A stretch of 64,000 nucleotides of DNA from Stictocephala bisonia. Taxonomy: Eukaryota > Arthropoda > Insecta > Hemiptera > Membracidae. The translations under genes were made by a program, and so were the position numbers. Below are positions 45,906 to 55,515 of the stretch, in pieces (the first letter of the stretch is position 1; each line of letters starts with the position of its first letter). A model generated the notes under the pieces. That model made no database searches. It saw only the letters and a program-made list of their open reading frames with translations, and had not been told where the DNA came from. Location: assembly GCA_035578905.1 (NCBI GenBank), contig JAQJVL010000124.1, forward strand, positions 1,924,616 to 1,988,615. Reading direction: 5' to 3'.

Positions 45906-46235
45906 TTAAATCGAAAAAAGCCCAGCTGAATGGTTCTTAGTGTCTAGCTGTTTTACTACATAATTGACGAGGTTAAACATGGCTGTTGTCGTGGTCTTAT
46001 TCTTTACAAATCCATGCTGGTTCTCATAAAGTATTTCATTTTGTTCCAAAAAGTCCCTTAACCTAATCAGCATGACTTTCTCAAATATTTTCGAAAAAGT
46101 GGATACCAGAGATATAGGCCTATAACTATTGCAGCTTCTTGAATTACCTTTCTTATAGACTGGTCTTATCTTTGAAACCCTTAAATTTGAAGGGAATATC
46201 CCATTTATAAATGACAAATTTATAAAGTGGCACAA
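45906..46235 (-). pseudogene. CR1/Jockey-type RT finger fragment
   Basis: 109 codons with the usual finger order: CHFINLSFINGIFPSNLRVSKIRPVYKKGN, NSYRPISLVSTFSKIFEKVM and FLEQNEILYENQHGFVKNKTTTTAMFNLV. The frame ends by frameshift in the run of Ts just before motif A. Same LINE copy as 44798-45847. Confidence 0.85.
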
Positions 46236-46264
46236 CGGTTTTAAAAGGTGTGATGATACTTTTT

Positions 46265-46367
46265 AAGCCTTAAGCCCATACGGAGGCCAGGGCGTATGGG
46301 CTTAAGGCAGAGCCCACTGACGAGACCTGTTGCCGGTCGAAACGCCGCGTGTTGTAGACTAAACATG
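46265..46367 (+). mobile_element. 103-bp ribozyme-bearing retroposed insertion
   Basis: This segment interrupts the minus-strand CR1-like LINE. It is bounded by 11-bp direct repeats (TGATACTTTTT at 46254-46264 and 46368-46378). On either side the LINE protein resumes (SPFLIKK before, LLKPLCHFINLSF after, one frame over), so it is a genuine insertion. It contains the hammerhead plus a perfect 16-bp inverted repeat (46267-46282 with 46293-46308), and ends GTTGTAGACTAAACATG. It may be a truncated piece of a Penelope-like element or an animal retrozyme; no reverse transcriptase is present. Confidence 0.75.
46291..46346 (+). ncRNA. Type III hammerhead ribozyme
   Basis: All conserved hammerhead elements occur in order. 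Stem III 5' strand GGCGT (46291-46295) is followed by the unpaired nucleotide A (46296), giving a GUA cleavage triplet. Stem I is a hairpin TGGGCT (46297-46302) / AGCCCA (46311-46316) with an 8-nt loop. The core box CTGACGA (46317-46323) fits CUGANGA. Stem II is GACC (46324-46327) / GGTC (46335-46338) with a 7-nt loop. The GAAA box (46339-46342) leads into stem III 3' strand CGCC (46343-46346), which with the last A of GAAA pairs fully with GGCGT. Hammerheads are known in Penelope-like elements and retrozymes of animals. Cleavage is predicted after 46296. Activity is untested, and an overlapping inverted repeat may compete. Confidence 0.85.
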
Positions 46368-46494
46368 TGATACTTTTTTATTAGAAAGGGAGATAATTCA
46401 TTAGTTCCGGCACACTTTTTGTTTGATGGTACGAATATATTATTATTTAATTTTATTAACTTGTAAAAATAAAGTTTGTTTGACGATATCATTT

Positions 46495-47039
46495 CTATAT
46501 CACTTCATTTTCCTAAATCTACGACAAAGATATTTGTTTCACAATCAACAAATTAAAAAAAAACATTACTTATTTACAATTACTGCCATAAACAATATTT
46601 TTTATTGATTTGAGAAAAATTTTAGTATGGACACTAGGGTATAAAACAAAATAATCGTATTTGTTTAGCTATATAAGGCACACAACAAGAACGTTAAAAC
46701 TTGAGATTCTAAAAGGGATAACTCCTGAGTCAGACCTTCCCAGAACCGTTACAATGCCCTTTCTCTGTAACCATTATACTTGAGCCTCTCCAAGCTCTAA
46801 TGAGCTGAGACGCCATCTTGTTACCCCTACCCCTTGCTAACAAACCAATAACGTAATATTAAGCCTCGAGTTACACTATGTGTAGGAGTAGAGAAAATTA
46901 GGGGACGTGTTTTACTAATGCTGCAAGTAAGTTTTGTATGGGTGTTAGTCGGAAATGTGCCCAATTAAGACACAGTTTCTCTCTCCTGATTAGATGAGAC
47001 CATTTTTGTTTTAGAGGCTCGTAGGACCACCGACTTAAA
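46495..47039. other. AT-rich sequence without recognised features
   Basis: No gene or repeat recognised. Confidence 0.5.
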
Positions 47040-47150
47040 GTGACTTTCAAATAACGGGAACGGCACAAAGGTAAAATCTATACACATCGGGAATAGAACC
47101 CGGCCCGGCTGCCATAATAAGTACCGCGTTAACTACGGCCGTTCAGGTCT
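47040..47150 (-). mobile_element. tRNA-headed SINE, minus strand
   Basis: The minus strand reads GAACGGCCGTAGTTAACGCG (A-box-like at 47124-47140), then GCCGGGCCGGGTTCTATTCC with the B box GGTTCTATTCC (47090-47100). Spacing is like a tRNA. Body extent uncertain. Confidence 0.65.
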
Positions 47151-47830
47151 GAAAAACGATATAATAATATAAGACATGTTAGGTTTTTGTTTTATGAGCA
47201 GGAGAAAGCGGTGGAATCATTTTATATCGCAATAATTTTTTATTTAGGCAAATATGTTTTGGGATTACATCACTGATAAACAAAATTATTTGTTTCCTAA
47301 GTCAAGAATGAAACTTGAGTGGATGGGTTATAACAGGCTTGGATTTTATTTTTATTAAATATTAACCTTAGATAATGTAAATTTAGATTGTAATGAAGGT
47401 TTGTCTGTATTATGTTGAAACATTTTTCTTGAATTTTCTTAAAATTTCTAGAAGATTGAAAACAGTTGTTAGCAATACAAACAATTTAATATTTAAAACA
47501 ATTGTCGTAAGCATATCAGAAGCATTGTATGATTGTCTTTCACAAAAAACATTAGAAATGTAAAATCATGTATATGTAAATGTCTTTTCCACAATTTGAA
47601 TGTTGAGATAAAAATGCACTCTCCTATCTTTACCTTGTACTGCAGAGAGCGAAACATATATTTCTAGGGTTATCTCCTTTTAGAAACAACATTTTATTCA
47701 TTATATTATTAAAAAATAATTAAAAGAACTATTTTGAAAATCATAAACGTTGTAATTATACTCTTTTTTGACTAAAAAAAAAAACATATAATATACATAC
47801 AGTATTGCTATACGTTATTAAAAAAATAAG
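47151..47830. other. AT-rich sequence without recognised features
   Basis: No gene or repeat recognised. Confidence 0.55.
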
Positions 47831-48193
47831 GGTCTTTTCCGCTAATTCACTACCACTACCTGTTTTCCCCCGTTAATTCGCTACCACTTGATAAATATTC
47901 TATTGCTATAAAATATGTTATCCACCCATTTTTACGTCCACTGTGGTATTCCTTATCCGCTAAGAATCCGATACTGTTGGCCTTATATTATCGCTTTCCA
48001 TGAACACACACATGGAGAGCGCATTCGGCAGTAAGTCAATCATTGGATTTACCAATTTGGATTAACTTAAGTAGCCACCTAACCTAACCTAACCGTAATT
48101 GCGATCAAAAAAGTAGTGGTAGTGAAACAATGATACAAAGTAGTGGTGGTAAAGTAACGGAAAAGTAGTGATAGTAAATTAACGGAAAAGGTC
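47831..48193 (-). mobile_element. TIR element copy 2
   Basis: Ends GGTCTTTTCCGCTAATTCAC and GTAAATTAACGGAAAAGGTC are inverted repeats, continuing as ACTACCACTAC / GTAGTGATAGT. The 3' end has three tandem GTAGTGGTAGT-type subrepeats. CCTAACCTAACCTAACC (about 48077-48093) is the telomere-like tract. The ORF of copy 1 is recognisable in reverse but interrupted. Confidence 0.78.
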
Positions 48194-48635
48194 GAAAATA
48201 ATGCTAATGAAACTTTTGTCTGAATAAAATTTAAACTTTTGAACCTAGGAAGGAATTATTATAATGACCAACATAGTCATCATTGCAAGGCAAATGTTAG
48301 AAATAAGAAAATTAACGCCACACTCGGAGCTCAGTTATTACATAAACGTTATCAAAGTGTCACATCAATATTGATATGGGAAACCAGTGATTGCCGATTG
48401 GAGTAATCTATTCAGATCTAATTATTGTTGTGTAATACAGTTTGTGACATATCGCGAAATTATTATATATGTGATAACAACAAAGCTCTGTCTAGTAAAA
48501 TATTGTGTATAAATAAAAAATATATTTGTTTTAGTAAAATGTACAAAACATAACAATAAAACAATCATCTTTACTATCATTAACATGAAGTTAAATGTTA
48601 AGTGAGGTAAATTATTTTGTTTACAATTACTAATT
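48194..48635. other. AT-rich sequence without recognised features
   Basis: No gene or repeat recognised. Confidence 0.5.
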
Positions 48636-48838
48636 AATAGAAATAGAAATATTTTATTGCGTAGTTACAAAATACATTGTATTGCAATCAACAATAGAAA
48701 TTGAGCTGCTGAATTAAATATCTAAAGTTTTGTCCATTCATGCTACATCGAAATAACATACATACATACAATTGAACAAGCTTTCCGATTCTCATTTATT
48801 ATAAATTTTCCCACGCTAGCCTCTCTGTCGGTCAGCCA

Positions 48839-49523
48839 ATTATAAGGTCTCCCAACTATGTGCCATGAACTCGTCTGTACTGTAAACTGCTTTTGAAATC
48901 AATGAAGTTTTCAGACGAGCTTTAAATGCCTTGGGCATTGCGGCACTTTTAATCGAATTTGGTAACTGTTAACAAACTGAACTCCTGCCTGTGAAGGCAA
49001 TCGTTCGTAAGCTACCGTCCTTTGACTGCCAGTACGGTAGTTTTCCCTACCTCTAGTGTCGTACGAGTGTATTTCGCTACCTCTTACGGGTTCGCATTTT
49101 GACATGAAAAACATTAATGTTTCCAAAATGTAGAGGCAGGGAAGCGTCAACAGTTTGAGATTTTTTAATGCTGGACTGCACGACTCTCTCCATTGCAGTT
49201 CTGCAATTATTCGGACCTCTATTTTCTGCAAGGTGAACATTCTATAAAAGTGAGTGCTTGCACAACCTCCCCATAAGACTAATCCGTAGCAAAGGTGTGG
49301 GTATATTATTCCATAATACGCCATCATCAGTACCTGAGTTGGGCAGTATTTGGACAGCTGTCACAAAACGTAAATTCCTGAAGACAGCTTTGAGCAGACA
49401 TTGTCGACGTTGATTTTCCATGTCAACCCTCGATCGAGGTGTAATTTCAAGGAATTTAGTCGACAGCCCTTCTATGACCTCGGTTTCGTCTAACATGACA
49501 GTTTGACTCAGTGCTGTGTCCAT
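48839..49523 (-). pseudogene. LINE thumb and C-terminus, frameshifted
   Basis: Two overlapping frames (49242-49523 and 48911-49327), then a third to 48839, together give the expected order TVMLDETEV, KFLEITPRSRVDMENQRR, AYYGIIYPHLCYGLVLWG, FTLQKIEVRII and a final FK.RLK..L.SK..YS.DEF motif. Shifts occur near 49320 and 48920. Confidence 0.78.
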
Positions 49524-49540
49524 TTGTCGTAGGCAGAATT

Positions 49541-50032
49541 TTATGAAAGTTGATTTTGTTGGATTAGTTTAAAATTGAGCTCATTGAAATGTTGGATAGA
49601 ATTATTTAACTCAGTGAAAGCCATGATTTCCAGTTCATTCTTTGATTCCGCACTGAAACAGAGAGTCGTATCATCTGCGTACTGGATGAGTTGTCCTTGT
49701 TGTAGCGATGAGCCAACATCATTAACATACAACAAAAAGAGCAATGGACTGAGAATGGAACCTTGAGGGACTCCATATCTCATACACACCTTCCTCGATT
49801 GCATGTCCGAAATTTTGACGAATTGTTTTCTATTACTGAGATACGACTTGATCCAACTAAGTGGTACTCCTCGTATCTCGTAGTGTTCTAGTTTGTAAAA
49901 CAGGGTGTTATGATCAACACAGTCAAAGGCTTTTGGTAAGTCAAGAAACACACTTAGTGTGTCTTTTTGACTTTCAATTCCCTGCAATATCTTGTCAACT
50001 AAACGCACCACTACGTCTACTGTTGACTTCAC
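49541..50032 (-). pseudogene. LINE RT catalytic core with intact YADD
   Basis: 163 codons: LSVFLDLPKAFDCVDHNTL (motif A Asp), YGVPQGSILSPLLFLLYVND (motif B), LIQYADDTTLCFSA (motif C) and LNFKLIQQNQLS, after which the expected N..KT motif is reached in a shifted frame. The premature end near 49541 marks a frameshift. Confidence 0.87.
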
Positions 50033-50033
50033 A

Positions 50034-50720
50034 CTAATTATTAGATAGTAAATCGTGTATCTCCAAAAATTTGACTATTCGAGTGAGAAACATCTTTTCA
50101 AAGACCTTGCTAAAAACGGGCAAAATCGAAATTGGGCGATAGTTTTCAATGGAAAATAGGTCACCTTTTTTGAAAATGGGTATGACTTTGGCCAATTTTA
50201 GAGAGAAGGGGAAGGTTACAGAGCAAAACGAGAGGTTAATCAAATGTTTAAGTGGCTTCAACAGATGCTTTGACCATTGTTTTAAAAGCCATGTTGACAC
50301 ATGATTTATGTGACTCGAATTTTTTTTTGAAGGAAAGTCTCTCATCACTCTGGCAATTTCTTCCTTTGTGACTAGAGTCAGAGCCATGGAGTTCACAGGT
50401 CTCCGCGCTAAAGATGGTAACGGCTGAGTCAGACGTGGACTGAGTCCTTGGTCAGTACCAACCGAGGTAAAGAATTTGTTGAACTCTTCAGTGACTCTAG
50501 TAGAGTCACTAACTCGTTCATCTCCAATATTTATCTCAATTTGTTTGTCTGTGCGTACTTGTTTGTTATTTATTATGGCCCATGTAGTTTTGGTTACGTT
50601 TTTTGACGTGAGCAGTGCTTTTGTGGCGTCACATGCTTTGGCAGATCTAATCAAATTTCTGTAAATTCTTTTGTAATTTCGAAAGAACTGTTTGAATTCT
50701 TCATTTATTGAGAGTTTCAT
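50034..50720 (-). pseudogene. LINE linker and RT finger part
   Basis: 228 codons beginning KLSINEEFKQFFRNYKRIYR, the basic linker typical of CR1/Jockey ORF2, and ending in the RT fingers (PFSLKLAKVIPIFKKGD, ENYRPISILPVFSKVFEKMF). It stops at a TAA (50034-50036) just before the continuing frame at 50032. Confidence 0.85.
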
Positions 50721-50925
50721 AATTTCGGAGTAAAATAGTAATTTTTCTCTCTAAATTAAGATGCCTTTGGTGACCCATGTGCATTTTTGCTTTCTTGGTT
50801 TAACTTGAGTTTTATTCAATGGACAGCTCACGTTCAGGTTAAAGTTGAAAATTTCTTCGAAAGATTTGAATTGAAGTTCTACGGGATCCTTAAAAAGTTC
50901 CAAGTCTCTTGTGCAAGCAAAGAGT

Positions 50926-51339
50926 TTAGAAGTAAAATGTGTGTGGGCCTCGTGTTTCTGGTTGGTTTTTTGGTGATTGGATCCCGTAATGGTTCTTGAC
51001 CATTGATAAGGCCTGTTGACCATAATGGTCTGATATAGCCGTGTTGATCACGAACACCATACAGTCAGTAATGTTTGTAACAACGTTGTCAATAGCTGTC
51101 GTAGAGGTGCTGGTTACTCTCTTCGGCTCGTCTACCGACCAGACAAGCCCGAAGGACCTCAGCAAATCAGCAAGTCGTTCTGTCATGGGGGATTTGACAT
51201 CTAAAGCGTCTATGTTAAAATCCCCCATAACCACAAACTGTTTGTCTCTTTTCGTCATATTGTTCAGAAAAAGTTCAAATTCAGTAAAGAATTGTTCTTC
51301 ATCTCCGTTTGGGGACCTATACAGTCCAATGATTTGCAT
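50926..51339 (-). pseudogene. LINE endonuclease C-terminal part
   Basis: The 137-codon frame includes IGLYRSPNGDEEQFFTEF, VVMGDFNIDALD (Asp/Asn catalytic pair), TAIDNVVTN and AISDHYGQ (SDH motif). The N-terminal endonuclease motifs with the first Asn and Glu are missing or out of frame upstream, so the domain is incomplete. Confidence 0.82.
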
Positions 51340-51566
51340 TGGAATGTTGTTAGTATCAATGTTTACCCCTGAAACTTCAAAGTCTTTGGCAGTTGAATCA
51401 TTGATTACTAAAGGGGTAAATGAAAATTATTCAGAACAAAAATTGCTACACCTCCGCTTTTGGCTAGGGTGCGACAGTAGAAATTTAATATGGCTTAAAA
51501 TATAAATTATTTAAATTAATATTTTTAAATAATTAAAAAAATATGTGATTAACAAATAACATGACA

Positions 51567-51965
51567 TTCGGCACTAGTGGCGCATCCAGCTATTTGGGGA
51601 CACAGAGTTATGGACATTGTAGGCGATCCTTTTAATACCAACACGGGATTCGCTCAATGGTTGCCATCGATTTGGACACTGCTAGAGAAGTCTGGGGTGT
51701 CCGTGTTGGGTGGGAGTCAGGGTATTTTGTCTGAGAATAGTACTATCTGGATGGTTAGTTATCTGAAAATCAGACCAATAATATGTGGTTCGGATTCCAC
51801 GTAAAGCTGTAGTCTCTTACTCTCCCTGACTATTGGGCTATTAATTAATGGCTTTTTGTAAGTAACAGTGAACCTTAGGTAGTAACAATGACTACACTCG
51901 TCCATGCACTTACTTGCACCTCATATTCGCCCATATCGCTATGATCGGTGGCTTTATAATGCATA
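51567..51965 (+). mobile_element. SINE-like family copy H
   Basis: Head TCGGCACTAGTGGCGCATCC, then TTGGGGACACAGAGTTATGG, GACACTGCTAGAGAAGTCTG, CCGTGTTGGGTGGGAGTCAG, ATGTGGTTCGGATTCCACGT, AAAGCTGTAG and the tail with CTCATATTCGCCCATATCGC. Nearly full length. Confidence 0.83.
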
Positions 51966-52384
51966 TTGAATAATATTGCTATTGGTTTATAGTATTACAC
52001 TTGATAAGAGTAATAACTTATATTTGAGTTTTTCGCTAAAATGTACATTGAAATCTTACTATCTCTTATTTGAAATTTATGCTCATTTAAGTTCACTAGT
52101 CAGTTTTTATTTATATGTGTGACAGACACAATCATACATGAAAGGACATCCATCATACATGAAAGGTCATCAGGATATAATTTTATTACGTCCGAAAATT
52201 CATACTAACAATTAATCGAATTTCAGCGTGTTTATGGCGTTGTTCTATTGTTGCTATAATTAATATTTGTTTTTCCTTCATTCAGATTCACCTTCTTACC
52301 TTATCATGGAAATGAGTTTTAATTACCCAATTATATTTATTAATGCCAATGTACATCGTTTCCGTCTTCAACAGTGCCATTCAT
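51966..52384. other. AT-rich sequence without recognised features
   Basis: A short direct duplication of CATACATGAAAGGACATC / CATACATGAAAGGTCATC near 52132-52170; nothing else. Confidence 0.5.
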
Positions 52385-52832
52385 ATCTGTACCCATACAC
52401 GTACATTGACAGTGACCCACCCGCCCATCCTTACACGTACATTGGCAGTGACCCACCCGCCCACCCATACACGTACATTGACAGTGACCCACCCGCCCAC
52501 CCATACACGTACATTGGCAGTGAACCACCCGCCCACCTATACACGTACATTGACAGTGACCCACCCGCCCACCCATATACGTACATTGGCACTGATCCAC
52601 CCGCCCACCCATACACGTACATTGGCACTGATCCACCCGCCCACCCATACACGTACATTGCCACTGATCCACCCGCCCACCCATAAACGTACATTGCCAC
52701 TGATCCACCCGCCCACCCATACACGTACATTGGCAGTGACCCACCCGCCCACCCATACACGTACATTAACATTGACCCACCCGCCCACCCATACACGTAC
52801 ACTGACAGTGACCCACCCGCCCACGCATAACG
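52385..52832. repeat. 36-bp minisatellite array 1, about 12 units
   Basis: Units contain CCATACACGTACATTGRCAG and TGACCCACCCGCCCAC. Variation is mostly in the GGCAGTGAC/GACAGTGAC/GCCACTGAT block. The period is divisible by 3, giving open frames on both strands (THTRTLTVTHPP; VYGWAGGSVPMY) that are not supported as genes. Confidence 0.95.
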
Positions 52833-53379
52833 TACATTGGCAGTCACCTTATAGTCTACAAGAATCATAATTATATTAGGTATAATAATAAATATTTAAC
52901 AATTTTTGCCACCCACAATATTTTATTACATTATGTATTATGCAGTTTCAGTAAATGTTGTAATCCAACAGTGATTGATGATAACGAAGTGCCATTAAGT
53001 TGATACGTGCAATTTTAAACACTGTCAGTTAACTGACAAATGCCAATACTAAATAAACATTGATACTAGTAAATTTGTATGGTAGTTAGTAATAATTGTT
53101 ATATTTTTATGGATTCCTGTTACTTGAATATATTTCAACATAGATTATGATTGATAGATTGGTGTAGTGTAATAACCTTATACTACAGTATAACATTAAT
53201 AATTATCATTGTTTTATTTATAAATTAGAATACAAACCAGTGAAACTCTATAATATTATTACAATTAATTTTAAATGTTGAATGAGGCAGTTAGTAACTC
53301 CTGAACACGACACCGAGTTTGTAAAACACTTCAAGCGTTGGACATTTTAAAAAGATGTACCACTCATGAACTATCAAAA
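52833..53379. other. AT-rich spacer between the two 36-bp arrays
   Basis: No gene or repeat recognised. Confidence 0.5.
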
Positions 53380-53382
53380 AGG

Positions 53383-53990
53383 CAACAGTGGTATTGACTC
53401 ACCAACCTACCCATACATGTACAGTGGTATTGACTTACCAACCTACCCATACATGTACAGTGGTATTGACTTACCAACCTACCCATACATGTACAGTGGT
53501 ATTGACTCACCAACCTACCCATACATGTACAGTGGTATTGACTTACCAACCTACCCATACATGTACAGTGGTATTGACTTACCAACCTACCCATACATGT
53601 ACAGTGGTATTGACTTACCAACCTACCCATACATGTACAGTGGTATTGACTTACCAACCTACCCATACATGTACAGTGGTATTGACTTACCAACCTACCC
53701 ATACATGTACAGTGGTATTGACTTACCAACCTACCCAAACATGTACAGTGGTATTGACTTACCAATCTACCCATACATGTACAGTGGTATTGACTTACCA
53801 ACCTACCCATACATGTACAGTGGTATTGACTCACCAACCTACCCATACATGTACAGTGGTATTGACTTACCAACCTACCCATACATGTACAGTGGTATTG
53901 ACTTACCAACCTACCCATACATGTACAGTGGTATTGACTCACCAACCTACCCATACATGTACAGTGGTATTAACCATCTACCTAACCACC
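53383..53990. repeat. 36-bp minisatellite array 2, about 17 units
   Basis: Units contain GGTATTGACTYACCAACCTA and CCCATACATGTACAGT and are very homogeneous. The unit aligns to array 1 with the same length and about 10 differences. An open frame from 53366 to 54217 (+, 283 codons, SGIDLPTYPYMY repeats) runs about 75 codons past the array but no gene is supported. Confidence 0.95.
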
Positions 53991-54223
53991 CATACATGAT
54001 CATTGGTCATGTCAAGATATCTGCGTTTGTTTCACGTCACGTTTACTTCGTTTGTTGGTTGGTAGGTGGGCTTGTCTTCGAGACCCCTCCGTTAGGTCTC
54101 ATTACTATGGTAAAGGTGACAAACATCAACAAAGTACTTCATGGAAGAAACTATCAAACAACAGTTGTTAGATTTTATGATCTTAGACCCAATGAGTTTT
54201 ATTATTCTCAAACTTAAAACCTT

Positions 54224-55515
54224 TCCATAAAGACTCAACTAGTGCGAACAAATGTGTGGTGAAGTACGTTGTGTGGCCAGAAGACTAAGGTAGTAAATAG
54301 AGGTGTGGAGATGTACGTTGTGTGGCCAAGAAGACTCAAGTAGTGAATAGAGGTCTGGTGAAGTACGTTGTGTGACCAAGAAAACTCAGTTAGTAAGAGA
54401 AGAGGTTCCGAAGTTCGTTGTTTAGTGAAGGAGACTCAGCTAGTGAGAACAAAGTTGTGGTGAAATACGTTGAGTGGCCAAGGAGACTCAGCTAGTGAGA
54501 ACAGATGTGTGGTGAAATACGTTGTATGACCAAGGAGACTTAGGTAGTGAGAACAGTGGTGTTGTGAAGTACGTTGTGTGGCCAAGGAGACTCAGGAAGT
54601 GAATTGATGTGGTGAAGTACGTTGTATGACCAAGGAAACTCAGTTAGTAAGAGAAGAGGTTCCGAAGTTCGTTGTTTGTGAAGGAGAATCAGCTAGTGAG
54701 AACGAAGGTGTGGTGAAGTACGTTGTGTGGCCAAAGAGATTCAGGTAGTGAATAGATGTGGTGAAGTACGTTGTATGACCAAGGAGACTTAGGTAGTGAG
54801 AACAGAGGTGTGGTGAAGTACGTTGTGTGGCCAAGGAGACTCAGCTAGTGAGAACAGATGTGTGGTGAAATACGTTGTATGACCAAGGAGACTTAGGTAG
54901 TGAGAACAGAGGTGTGGAGATGTACGTTGTTTGGCCAAGGAGGCTCAAGTAGTGAATAGAGGTGTGGTGAAGTACGTTGTATGACCAAGGAAACTCAGTT
55001 AGTAAGAGAAGAGGTTCCGAAGTTCGTTGTTTAGTGAAGGAGAATCAGCTAGTGAGAACGAAGGTGTGGTGAAGTACGTTGTGTGGCCAAGGAGACTTAG
55101 GTAGTGAGAACAGTGGTGTTGTGAAGTACGTTGTGGCCAAGGAGACTCAGGTAGTGAATAGATGTGGTGAAGTACGTTGTATGACCAAGGAGACTTACGT
55201 AGTGAGAACAGAGGTGTGGTGAAGTACGTTGTGTGGCCAATGAAACTCAGCTAGTGAGAACAGTGGTGTGATGAAGTACGTTGTGTGGCCAAGGAGACTT
55301 AGGTAGTGAGAACAGAGGTGTAATGAAGTACGTTGTGTGGCCAAGGAGACTCAGGTAGTGAATAGAGGTGTGGTTAAGAACGTTGTATGACCAAGGAGAC
55401 TCAGTTAGTAAGAGAAGAGGTTCCGAACTTAGTTGTTTAGCGAAGGAGACTCGACTAATGAGAATAGAGGTGTGGTGAAGTTTGTTGTGTGGCTAACTCA
55501 GGGAGCTGATTTCCT
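54224..55515 (+). repeat. Minisatellite of about 51 bp, forward orientation
   Basis: Units contain GTGGTGAAGTACGTTGTGTG, GCCAAGGAGACTCAG and TAGTGAGAACAGAG, with an alternative unit type (AAGAGGTTCCGAAGTTCGTT) at about 54401, 54656, 55010 and 55417. The last unit runs into TGGCTAACTCAGGGAGCTGA at 55490-55509. Confidence 0.93.

Larger units (their letters stand above)
44625..46492 (-). mobile_element. CR1/Jockey-type LINE, 5'-truncated, broken
   Basis: The minus-strand RT fragment starts near NNNIFVPSNKKCAGTNELSPFLIKK (finger motif). After the ribozyme insertion it continues with FINLSFINGIFPSNLRVSKIRPVYKKGN, SYRPISLVSTFSKIFEKV and QHGFVKNKTTTTAM. A frameshift and a stop lie between 45847 and 45930, around the FDLSKAFD motif A. 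The core resumes with GVALDWIASYLRGRRQYVEI, RGVPQGSVLGPTLFLLF (motif B), LFTDDTSLSI (motif C, FTDD instead of YADD), NSDKTQLI, VKFLGLMLGEKLSF and AYYGLIYPHLSYAVPIWG, stopping at 44798. The 3' UTR ends in AATAAAG followed by AGTTTG repeats near 44625. The 5' endonuclease is absent. Confidence 0.87.
48636..51490 (-). mobile_element. CR1/Jockey-type LINE, 5'-truncated, multiple frameshifts
   Basis: Minus-strand endonuclease remnant: GGVAIFV near 51450, then IGLYRSPNGDEEQFF, VVMGDFNIDAL and AISDHYGQ (51339-50926). A linker follows, then RT: FPSKKNSSHINHVSTWLLKQ, FPFSLKLAKVIPIFKKGD, NYRPISILPVFSKVFEKM (to 50034), SVFLDLPKAFDCVDH (motif A), YGVPQGSILSPLLFLLYVND (motif B) and IQYADDTTLCF (motif C intact). 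The thumb and C-terminus are at 49523-48839 in several frames (MMAYYGIIYPHLCYGLVLWG; final FKARLKTSLISKAVYSTDEFM). The 3' end has AATAAAAT and ATTTCT-type repeats near 48640. Related to, but a different copy and subfamily from, the 44.6-46.5 kb LINE. Confidence 0.87.

Noticed and set aside
47040..47150. tRNA gene
   Set aside because: Only the A and B boxes are recognisable; the acceptor arm does not pair.
48605..51511. TAAATTATTT as target-site duplication of the 48.6-51.5 kb LINE
   Set aside because: The 10-bp match is AT-only and does not sit at the ends of the element; likely chance.
52267..52870. Repeat frames of 139-175 codons as secreted repeat proteins
   Set aside because: Frames on both strands are open because the unit is 36 bp; no signal peptide, splice or homology support.
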